Positions 55,761 through 64,000 of a DNA stretch of 64,000 nucleotides are shown one piece after another (position 1 is the first letter of the stretch; every line of letters starts with the position of its first letter). A program made the position numbers and the translations under genes. The notes below the pieces were generated by a model, which searched no databases, was not told where the DNA came from, and saw nothing but the letters and a program-made list of their open reading frames with translations. The stretch is taken from positions 4,301,925-4,365,924 of the forward strand of contig OY725488.1 in NCBI GenBank assembly GCA_963281255.1, in the 5' to 3' direction. The DNA is from Aphrocallistes beatrix (lineage: Eukaryota; Porifera; Hexactinellida; Sceptrulophora; Aphrocallistidae).

Positions 55761-55979
55761 TCATTTGAAAGGTTAAATCTCAGTTTTTAAAACCGGCTAA
55801 CCAAGAATTCGATCACCGGCCAACCAGGTCAAAAATAATCTTTGAGGCCCGATCTAAAAAGGTATCCGGCGGATTTCAGAGCCCATAGCCTGGTCTATCA
55901 GAATCAGGTTAGAAAACAAACAATAGCATGTTTATTAGTTTGTTGGACTATATGCCCAGCTAAAATCGTAATAATACTA

Positions 55980-56752
55980 AATACTTACGTTATTCAAAAA
56001 GTTCTCATCCCATCTCTGTATCTCAAAGAATATTGCAAATACTTCAGTATTAATTTATCGAATACTTTGGCTTAGAGGATCAACTTCCGATTGGTATATT
56101 ATTTTGTTGTGATACGATAATTTGTGGTTACTGCACTCAAGCTTATACACATCTGTTTAGGGTAGTGCCAAAAATTTGTGGTTTGCCATTGAAATTAAAT
56201 GGAAAATAATTCACAATGATATTTTTGATTAGGATTTTGGAAAGAGGAACAATTAGAGTGAAATAATAAAAGATTAACTTGAAGAAGCGAACGGGAGATT
56301 TTCAATTGAATCCCTTGGCTTAAATAAATATTAATCGATCTCTAGTGGATTTTTGACTACATTTTCGCCGCTTAAAAGTGGCGCAAAGTGGCTGGAAAAT
56401 TAGCAAAATCATATTATACCTCAGGTGTATAAGAAGATTACCTCAAAACCATTATTCTATAGGTTATTTGGTGCGTTGGATTCAATGATATGTTCAGTTT
56501 TGAGGTACAGTTGCTGAGAACTGAAATATATTGGAGGGAACCACAAAATCCCATTGAAATCCAGTACCCTAAACTGATGTGTATACGCTCGAGTGTTGTA
56601 ACCACAAAAATTATCGCATCACAACAAAATTATATACCAATCGGAAGCTGATCCTCTAAGGTATTCGATAAATTAATACTGAAGAGACTCTATTTGCAAT
56701 ACTCTTTGAGATACAGAGATGGGATGAGAACTTTTTGAATGCACTAAGTAAA
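55980..56752. mobile_element. Fold-back element FB3, ~230-bp arms
   Basis: Arms at 55980-56215 and 56530-56752 are inverted copies: left AAAAAGTTCTCATCCCATCT, right its near-exact complement near 56720; inner parts include CCTAAACTGATGTGTATA. The spacer is noncoding. Confidence 0.85.
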
Positions 56753-56957
56753 ATTTTTATGCAACATGTTGCACGAAAATAGAACATGTTCAATTTCCAT
56801 GCAACATGATGCAACAAAGTTGCATGTAACTTTGTTGCATTTTGTATGGGGCCTTCTATCACCAATTTCGTCCTTTACATACCTCCAAGTTGAATTATTT
56901 CAAGTTGAATTATTTCACTAATCCTCTCAATGAGTTTCGATTATATATCAACTTCAT
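56753..56957. other. Short hairpin, no gene
   Basis: GCAACAAAGTT at about 56811 pairs with AACTTTGTTGC at about 56828, an 11-bp stem. GCAACATG words recur on both sides. Confidence 0.6.
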
Positions 56958-57022
56958 ATTACGCCTTCTGCGGATAAAAGTGTCTGCAAACCCCGCAACG
57001 CAAGCAAGCGAAGTGCGCTTGT
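56958..57022 (+). mobile_element. R1 3' fragment
   Basis: AAAGTGTCTGCAAACC followed by CGCAAGCAAGCGAAGTGCGC and TTG before T. Matches the R1 3' end. Confidence 0.7.
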
Positions 57023-57130
57023 TAGATATAATATCTAGATATTTATATACTACTATGCTACTATACTACTAGACTATACGTCACAGTGGTCCAGATAGAG
57101 ATTTTGGTAGAAGTAGCGTTTCACTAACTA

Positions 57131-57270
57131 GGCTTGTCAAAAGGTCCCCCACTGTCAGTTCATGTCAGATCAGGTCTTTCAGTTCAATCAGGTCATTTCA
57201 AGTCATTTTCAGGTCATTTTCAGGTCATTTCAAGTCAGGTCAGGTCATTGACCTGACCTTTTGACAAGCC
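57131..57270. mobile_element. MITE with nuclear-receptor half-sites
   Basis: Ends GGCTTGTCAAAAGGTC and GACCTTTTGACAAGCC are exact inverted repeats. The interior has AGGTCA at 57190, 57211, 57222, 57237 and 57242, and TGACCT at 57249 and 57254. 57242-57254 is AGGTCATTGACCT, an inverted repeat with one-base spacer. No coding capacity. Confidence 0.85.
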
Positions 57271-57429
57271 TTGGTCTAATAAATTTCAAATAGAGTGTAA
57301 AAATATTTCATTTTAAGACTGACGTAGTCTATGTACCAAATTGGTTTGTGTCCATTTTGGTATAGTATGATTGAATTGATATGTGTCCATTTTGACTGAG
57401 AAATCATACTTTGTTGTTTCCTTCAATTA

Positions 57430-59075
57430 GCAGATACTATTTTGTCATGTCCTCTACGGATGCTTCTAATACATCTGACCGAGAAAACATCTTGTGGGAG
57501 GAAGGTGATTCTCATCATTCCGATTCTTCCCTCTTGATTGTAGGAAATAGTCTCTCTTCTCAGAATACTACCCCTTTTGACTCTCAAGCAACCACATCTG
57601 GCTTGAATTCGCCTATGGCAGAATTTGCCCTGTCGTCACAGAGTTCGACAACCTTTTACCAAATCTAACTAACTCTGTTCAGCGAAAACGAAGAGGTCGA
57701 CCCTGTAAAAAAAGGTTTCACGGAAACCAATTTTCAAACAGACAAGAAGCTTCTACCCAACTCGATTATCCTTCTGATATGGTACATTCAAGAACAAAAC
57801 GTGTCCTATACACCTTACCACGTCGTGTATATACGTACTTCTAGACACCTGATACCCTTCCCTTTACGAAAACAGAAGACCATATTCAAGAAATCGAATA
57901 GTGACACTTTCTCCAAAACAGCAGCCATACCATCTGGCATGCGGCTTATTGATGTGAGTATACTAGCAGAAGCTATGACTAAAATCCAATGTTCCTCTTG
58001 TGGGAAATGTCTATCACTTTTTGAGTCAGAACATCATCATGGCTGGCACACAATCTTTTACATCAAGTGTAATTCATGTCACCAACTTTTTGCTGAATTT
58101 CCTTCTTCAAAGCCAATGATGCCAGAAGCTGATACATTTGTCAATGTGAAGATCCCGAAAAGAGCCATGAATGAAGTAACGATGCGACCCGTTCTTTCAG
58201 TTCACTGTTCAGGATTCTCTTGCAAAGATCTTCACAGATTCTCTACCATATTCAACATGCCAGCACCTCTTGAAAATATGCCACCACGATATCTAAACAA
58301 GATCGAGGATGTTGTCAACTCAGTAGTAGAAGAGTCGATGCAGGGAGGGGCTGAGGAACTCCATCAAACAGATACTACTACACTTTCGACAGTCCTCGGC
58401 TGCTTTAACGTCGCAGTTAGCTTCGATAGTTCATGGAAAACGCGAGGATTTTATTCGAACCATGGCTTTGGGTCTGCAATTTCTGCCACTACAAAGAAGG
58501 TCCTTGATTATGCACTACTGAATCGCATCTGCGAGAAGTGCAGCCGATGGCCAGCTAAGGGGCGAGAAGAACGCCCAGACGAATATCAAGAGTGGTTTGA
58601 TAGCCACAGAGCCAACGAAGAGAAAAAGACCTTCTCAGGCTAGAGGGTGGACGGAGCTATCAGTCCAGTTCCTTTGGTTCGGAGACATTTTCGAAGTCCA
58701 TCAAGAAAAGACCCAGCAGAGCAACTAGAACTCGCAGCCGACGAATATCTACAGCGAATCCTACTAGAGGGGTAGGTCTGAAACGCCACCACGGGGAGAT
58801 TGCAGACAATTCTAGCAGTTCCACACCTTCAGCTGATACTGACGATTCAAGTAGTGGGAGTTCAGAAGGTGTATGTGATATCTGCGAGCATAGACAACCA
58901 CCATCTGAAAGACATCGATCACTCTCTAAATGATCTAGAGTGAACTGGGTTGGATGCGACAGCTGTGACAGGTGGTTCCATCAATGTTTTACTGAGTTAC
59001 TAGAGTTACCAGCAGATACAGAGGTTAGTTCAATAAATTTCAATTGTTATCATTGCAAACACTCCGAAATCTAAT
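57430..59075 (+). mobile_element. Mutator-like transposase with AT-hook-like motif and PHD finger, internally deleted
   Basis: From 57438 a first frame (MSSTDASNTSDRENILWEEG) leads to QRKRRGRPCKKRF, an AT-hook-like RGRP motif in the next frame. The frame at 57801-58643 matches the Mutator-like transposase domain of invertebrates: MRLIDVSILAEAMTKIQCSS, CGKCLSLFESE, NVKIPKRAMNEV, FNMPAPLENMPPRYLNKIED, SVVEESMQGGAEEL, VAVSFDSSWKTRGFYSNHGF (catalytic D region) and KKVLDYALLNRICEKC. The rest of the catalytic domain is deleted near 58640. After a Ser/Arg-rich linker comes VCDICEHRQPP, WVGCDSCDRWFHQCF and FNCYHCKHSEI, a PHD finger. Two frame changes and one stop (58929) are visible besides the deletion. 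Confidence 0.85.
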
Positions 59076-59454
59076 TTATTCATTATTTCTTATTACTTCC
59101 ACAACAAGTATACACTGTAAAACCATCGAAAGGCATTTTTTTACTTTTTTTTTGGTGCTTGGTTTTACTTTTTATAATCAACTTTTTTAGATACCTGTAA
59201 TCCTGTATTGTTAGGGTTATCTCTATGAAGGACAAATGTCCCGACCTTTAGGTAACCACAGCTATTTATGTTTTGTATTTTGTGTTGTAACGATATATGT
59301 ACTTTACCGTCCAAGCTGAAACTGCTTGCTGATGAGGCTTAGAGGTAGAAACAAATTTTTCGCATTAACCCATTCACATCTCAGTTCAATGCGAAAAATT
59401 TTACAATAAAAACACTTAGAAATGCCCCTAAACAGCCTCTGAAAATCACCAAAT
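59076..59454. other. No gene seen
   Basis: AT-rich sequence after the PHD finger; GATGAGGCTTAGAGG and GTTCAATGCGAAAAATTTTA suggest a repeat tail but no end was recognised. Confidence 0.4.
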
Positions 59455-59677
59455 TTGTCACAAATATAACCTATTGCGCAACCATATGGTGACTAATCAA
59501 ATTTTTAACAACGGATATGGGTACTTTGGCACCATATTTATATATGCTGATAATACATTCCTAAGCTCTATTGTGCTTTGTATGATTTAAGGCAGCTCAT
59601 GTATTAGTTCAACGGTCTTCCTCCGCATCCCTAGTCCCAAATCCGCAAATTACTATGAGGCCTTATATACAGTAGGC

Positions 59678-60302
59678 CAGCGGTTTTCAACCTTCTTTGG
59701 CTGTGGACCCCCTAAATCAATTCTGTGGATCCCTCCTATTAACCGTACTCTAATCGGACAAAAGTATTTGAAATTCTTACTATTTTCCATCATAAATAGG
59801 GTCTATTCATGAGTAAAATGTAATCAAACTGTTACAGATATTGTAATTTCGATTTCAAATTCATATTCTACACATTCGAATTACTCAGGTTAGATGCCTT
59901 CTATTGACGTATTCATTTCCAAGGCTAAGATGCATCGAACTGTGCCACTTTGTGCCACTCCTCGTCATCATGTCTAATGGTAATGGGAGTGTAAAGTGGC
60001 ACAAAGTGACATAGATTGATAATAATTAAACTTGTGAATGAATATGGCAATAGAAGGCTTCAAACCTGAGTAATTCGAATGTGTAGAATATGAATTTGAA
60101 ATCGAAATTCCAGTATCTGTCACAGTTTGATTACGCTTCTCTCCATAAATAGACCCACTTTATGACTAATTATGATGGAAAATAATAAGGATTTCAAATA
60201 CTTTTGTCCGGTTAGAGTATACAAAATTTCGAATCCTGTGGAACCCCTGATATCTTCTGTGGACCACTAAGGGGCCCATAGACCCCAGGTTGGGAACCAC
60301 TG
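59678..60302. mobile_element. hAT MITE with exact 8-bp TSD, itself split by an F1-like MITE
   Basis: The ends are CAGCGGTTTTCAACCTTC and CAGGTTGGGAACCACTG, typical of animal hAT. The flanks are CAGTAGGC on both sides (59670-59677 and 60303-60310). Its own sequence is only about 155 bp; the rest is the inserted MITE at 59748-60217. Confidence 0.95.
59748..60217. mobile_element. F1-like fold-back MITE, copy 3
   Basis: A 470-bp element with ends CTCTAATCGGACAAAAGTAT and CTTTTGTCCGGTTAGAG and TA on both sides. Inverted arms of about 220 bp share TTCGATTTCAAATTCATATT and its complement. The body resembles F1 copies at 31512 and 36285, including a GTGCCACTTTGTGCCAC word near the centre. Confidence 0.9.
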
Positions 60303-60316
60303 CAGTAGGCTATGGT

Positions 60317-61472
60317 AGTATATAGGAATGGGCACTTCGAAAATAACCACTGATGTTCTGCCGGCCGTATCCGCTCTACATGACAAACCATTTGAGGTAA
60401 TGACTTGAAATCTTTACAAAAGGTGTGGACATATATGAAGATGTGCATCTTGGTATACGATTTTTCATATATGATAAATTGCCACGATGACGCAGCATTT
60501 TATGATATTTTTGTTTTGCTTACAAAAACTATGAATAATAGAAACTTGATATTGATAACAAAGATGAATAGTGATGTAATCTAAAAGCTATTTCAGTCGT
60601 GACCAAATCGGCATGGATTTCTGAGATATTCGCGGTTTAATTTTTTGTCGTGTCATCATCCTAATTAAATATTCACAGCTGAATAACTCTATAACGAGAA
60701 GAGATAGGAATAAACTTATGATAGATGAAATGTTCAGTGTGGATCACTCTACAAAATTATCATGACGTCATCATAATCAGGTGATGTTTACACAGCAAAA
60801 TACGAAAATCACGGTACACCTTTTCTCAATCCCTGAATATTTCAATTCTCAATCTCAATCAGATAACACAGATACCGTACCTGAGACGGACACAGAATTC
60901 GACTCTAACGAGTCAGAGAATCTGTCTCACATTCCCGTTTCTCTCTCCATCTCCTCAGAACCCTCTCCTATACTGCTGGCAGTTATAGACAGTATTACAA
61001 GTGCGAGAGAACACACTAGGGAATTCTCCCTATCATGATGTACTGTACTGTACAGGGTAGAGTCATTTGTATAATATGGGTGCTTATTTTTTGTATATCT
61101 GGCTTATCTCATTCAATCCTGGAAATATATTTTATGATTTAAGATTGAAATATATTGCATAACAGAGCATTTTCCAATCGATTCACATGTCTTTATTTTG
61201 TAGCAAGAATTGCAATGCAAATTTTATTATCCGTACTTTCCTAGGAATTGGGGTTATAGGATGCTGCTATTTTAACCACTTATTAGAGGTCGCAAGCCCG
61301 CATAAGTATGTGGCCTGTTCAGACCTGTGGTCTACGAGTTGGTTCGGGCTTGTGCCAATTACTCCCTGACTTTGAAACATTGAACTTACATTTGCTGATC
61401 TCTTTCACCTTTAAAATTGATAGTATAATACTTTGAAACTTATATGTACCTAAAATAATACTTATTTGTTGT
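60317..61472. other. No recognised gene; a Ser/Glu-rich frame at 60781-61038
   Basis: Noncoding sequence apart from an open frame of 85 residues rich in Ser, Glu, Asp and Thr (SDNTDTVPETDTEFDSNESE) at 60781-61038. It has no known domain. It could be a terminal exon of an unknown gene or chance. Confidence 0.3.
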
Positions 61473-61660
61473 CTGGGTTTCATCCAGCTTATCTGAGCAA
61501 TACGCCTAAAATGGCTCCCGCATTTTTTCACGCGCCTAGGTAATACATTTAGTATTAAGTTGATGGAGCCTTAGATGAATTTTTACGCGCCTAGATTAGT
61601 ATTTGATGAAATTTATGCGCCTGTAGGCTCGCCGCATACACCTGGATAAAAAAAACCCTG
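61473..61660. mobile_element. MITE related to the 34804 element
   Basis: It starts CTGGGTTTCATCCAGC and ends CCTGGATAAA, AAAAAACCCTG. It shares ACGCGCCTAG repeats with the MITE at 34804-35022. No exact duplication is visible at the flanks. Confidence 0.65.
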
Positions 61661-62068
61661 TAATTGTTGTCATACTATTAGTTACTAACAGAATTAATTA
61701 TTAGATCAGCACGGAATCTGGTTATGTGGGCGTCGGACCAGGTCGGGCTCTGCATGTGGATATCGGATTGTGCCGAAAATGTAGGTCAGTTGCGACCTTT
61801 TATATCAATATACTAAATTTGTCTATATCATTGTATTGTATGGTCTTGGTGTATCTTGATGATACTGATTATTATTAGCAATATTATGTCATGATACAAA
61901 TTTGAAATGAGATCAGTTTCTTATCGATGTTAACTCAGTCTCAATCTATAATATAAGGTTTACTTCAAATATATGCTCGATTATTGCATAATGCATATAC
62001 TATCCAACCTTTATTTCAAAATTTCCCATTCTATTAGTTCGCATAAACTTACTCAATTCGTACATATA

Positions 62069-63113
62069 ATGGCATCATACAATCCTGATACAGACAACCC
62101 CAATATTGATTCCTTTCTGACACTGACTAGTCTGACACCTGGTGACTACGATACTTCCATAATGTTCGTAGGAACCGTTGGAGTCGGCAAGAGCACTCTC
62201 TGCAATTTCCTCTCTCGAAGAGAAATTTTTGACACGGCAGGTAGTGCATTCTCGAAAACCAAAAAGGCTAGCAGTTACATATTTCCCGTAGAGGATCATA
62301 GGTGTTTGATAATTGACTGTCCGGGATTTCGCGAAACCCAGGAAATAAATGAAAAAGAAGTGGTGGGTTGGTGAGATTTGTAAAGCAGGTATAGCGGCAA
62401 GGGATGGTGTTGATGCTTTTGCATTCGTCATCAACCTAACTCAGCGTTTTTCTGATGACTCTCATCTACAAGCGATTCATATATTGAATGCTATTTGTAG
62501 TAATTTTTGGAACTACATATTTATCATTTTCACTCATGAAGATAAAATGAAATCTCGTGTCTCTTCTCCCGATGAGTACATTCGATTATATTTGAAGGGG
62601 TCCGAATGCCCTCAGTTACTTATTGCTATTATGCTGAAAGCAAGATGTACTTACATGTCTGTTGAATCTGCTAAGTTTGCTTCCAATAATGAGTATTGGC
62701 AGCAAAAATGTAAAGAATTTTTGGGGCGTATTAACGTAGTCAGGAATGCAAATGGGAATGTCCGATTCGATAGTGTCCTACTATCTAAGGGGAAAGAACT
62801 GTACACGAAATGTTTACGTCTTGATGCAGAAAATGAAAAATTGAGAAGCGAGAACGATAAAATAATGAAAGAATTAGAAACTTTGAAGAAACGTACTGTG
62901 CCTGATGAACTCGTCGGGAGATTTCAGATTGAAATAAATCAAATGATAAAGCGTAATGAAGAAATGCAAACTTTCCACCCAGACAGTGGTGTTACTGTCC
63001 TAAGTGTGTTCCTTGGAGTTAGCATCAGTAGCGTTGCAACTTTAGTTGGAGTTGCTTTACTTAAGTTCATAGATATAATAGAGACTCAATTTCAATTAAT
63101 TGTATCTCCATAG
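62069..63113 (+). CDS. AIG1/GIMAP-like GTPase with coiled coil and C-terminal membrane anchor (one frameshift)
   Basis: The ATG at 62069 gives MASYNPDTDNPNIDSFLTLT. The P-loop GTVGVGKST is at residues 35-43 and the G3-type motif DCPGF at 83-87. After a one-base frame change near 62361-62375 the sequence continues GEICKAGIAARDGVDAFAFV and FIIFTHEDKM (AIG1-type G4 region). A coiled coil follows (RLDAENEKLRSENDKIMKEL and onward), then a hydrophobic segment close to the C-terminus (VLSVFLGVSISSVATLVGVA), ending at 63113. This is the architecture of GIMAPs, membrane-tethered GTPases linked to immunity and organelle trafficking. The gene has no intron. Because everything but one base is intact, the shift may be a sequencing error or a recent loss. 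An upstream in-frame ATG (61973) is less likely. Confidence 0.85.
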
Positions 63114-64000
63114 AAACTTCGTGTCCTTTACACTTCCTACAAGATTATGGCTTTCTTGGCTTTTCGAATATAATCGCTTTATTAATTAACCTTTTAATTT
63201 GTTACTCATAATTCGGAATTCCATTAGTGATATCATGAATATATAATGTAAACTACTCCTAAATTTGATGCTAATGCTAATTACAGTCTAAATACCTCTG
63301 ATATTAATTTTTAAGTAGACTTAGACACTCTGCATTGATTCATTGCTCCTCCAACTGTATTAATTTTAGAATCGAAATTATCTCTATATAGACTATAATA
63401 CTATAGATATCAAATTATATGCGCTGTCGCTATATATTAGCCCAAATTTAGTCTATTCTTACTTGAATTAGATAATCGAGTCAATTAAAACCCTTACATT
63501 CCTTAGGGTCAAAAGTATAAATAGAAATGGCCCCAGTTTCAGTTTACATTCACTTTCAATTAACTTTCAGTTTCACTTTCACATTCCTATGCCTTGTATT
63601 AAACCTAATTTTGTTTTTGGCTATATTTTTTTACTTAAATGGTTCCAAAGTGTAAAACGCCGGAATTTCCGAGTTTCCCTCATTTTTTCACGAGTATCAA
63701 ATATTATCTTCAGTTTTGTTAGGAAATTTAGCAAACGAAGATTGACAAATTTTGCGGCTAGGGTCCGTTTATCGATAATCGTTGGATTGATTTGTCTATC
63801 TTACTTTATATGCTCACAATATTTTGCCCAAACTGGTGACTGACTAATCTTCATTCAAAAATAAATATCTACAAAAAAATGAAATATAGATTTGGATCAT
63901 GTTTCGATTTATTATTTAGGTTATGTAACATTTGTACTCATATTTGAATTTGGTTGAGGAGAAAATCGAGTTGAAAGTTGATTTTCGGGCTGCATAGGCA
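63114..64000. other. 3' flank of the GTPase gene; possible promoter at 63.5 kb
   Basis: Mostly AT-rich and noncoding. A TATAAATA box and interferon-response-like words lie at 63516-63582 (see that entry). A following 84-residue frame (63589-63843) is Phe/Arg/Ser-rich with no recognised domain. Confidence 0.4.
63516..63582. promoter_or_regulatory. TATA box with ISRE-like cluster (candidate)
   Basis: TATAAATA at 63516-63523, AGTTTCAGTTTA at 63535-63546, CACTTTCAA at 63551-63559, and AGTTTCACTTTC at 63569-63580. The last fits the interferon-stimulated response element consensus AGTTTCnnTTTC. Read on the minus strand, the GAAA cluster lies upstream of TATTTATA. No clear gene follows on either strand. 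Confidence 0.3.

Larger units (their letters stand above)
59455..60316 (+). repeat. Arm of the 225-bp repeat family, split by nested MITEs
   Basis: It matches the right arm of the 10.5-kb palindrome from ACAAATATAACCTATTGCGC through AAATCCGCAAATTACTATGA to CTTATATACAGTAGGC, and after the insertion continues as TATGG. The inserted hAT MITE duplicated CAGTAGGC. Confidence 0.95.

Overview
This is a 64-kb stretch of AT-rich animal genomic DNA that is almost entirely a graveyard of DNA transposons. Coding remnants include Tc1/mariner, hAT, Mutator-like (MULE), P-element/THAP, PIF/Harbinger (Myb-type ORF) and an L2/CR1-like LINE, with pogo/Tigger-type MITEs between them. There is a polypyrimidine-AG acceptor before a lectin exon and a metazoan GIMAP/AIG1-type GTPase. 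No bacterial operons, rRNA, tRNA or CRISPR were seen. The element mix fits an invertebrate; I cannot name the phylum from the sequence. There is one 200-base assembly gap (1446-1645).

Layout. 1-5 kb: a 1.4-kb noncoding repeat, the gap, a LINE endonuclease on the minus strand, a Helitron-like repeat ('R1') and a broken Tc1 copy holding a pogo MITE. 5.5-13.3 kb: a degenerate ~160-bp tandem repeat, one copy of an unrecognised dispersed family, a THAP-domain DNA transposon with a near-perfect 449-bp palindrome inside it, and two pogo-type MITEs. 13.6-23 kb: the best-kept Tc1 transposase, an unrecognised minus-strand coding fossil, two different MULEs (the second with a C-terminal RING-like motif and split by a fold-back element) and another Tc1. 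23-35 kb: hAT MITEs with 8-bp target-site duplications (TSDs), more Tc1/mariner fossils, a Myb/SANT-like protein fossil, a second LINE copy and two R1 copies. 35-45.6 kb: nested MITEs, a ricin-type beta-trefoil lectin exon, a Harbinger element with only its Myb-like ORF, and the second copy of the 1.4-kb repeat. 46-50 kb: a P-type transposase with an in-frame 21-bp minisatellite, then two hAT transposase fossils. 50-61 kb: large inverted repeats, a MITE with nuclear-receptor half-sites, a Mutator-like transposase with an AT-hook-like motif and PHD finger, and a triple-nested MITE stack. 62-63.1 kb: an AIG1/GIMAP-like GTPase with coiled coil and C-terminal membrane anchor.

How they fit together. 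I see only two plausible host coding units: the lectin exon (39.8-40.2 kb) and the AIG1-type GTPase (62.07-63.11 kb). Nearly everything else is mobile DNA in layers, and exact TSDs allow relative dating of several insertions. The observations I rate highest are the R1 repeats (A|T insertion, 3' hairpins, conserved CRE and AP-1 sites), a 141-bp MITE with an ideal ecdysone-receptor-type site, the RING- and PHD-tailed Mutator-type transposases, the heptad minisatellite inside a P transposase, and the duplicated 1.4-kb noncoding repeat that matches no family I know.
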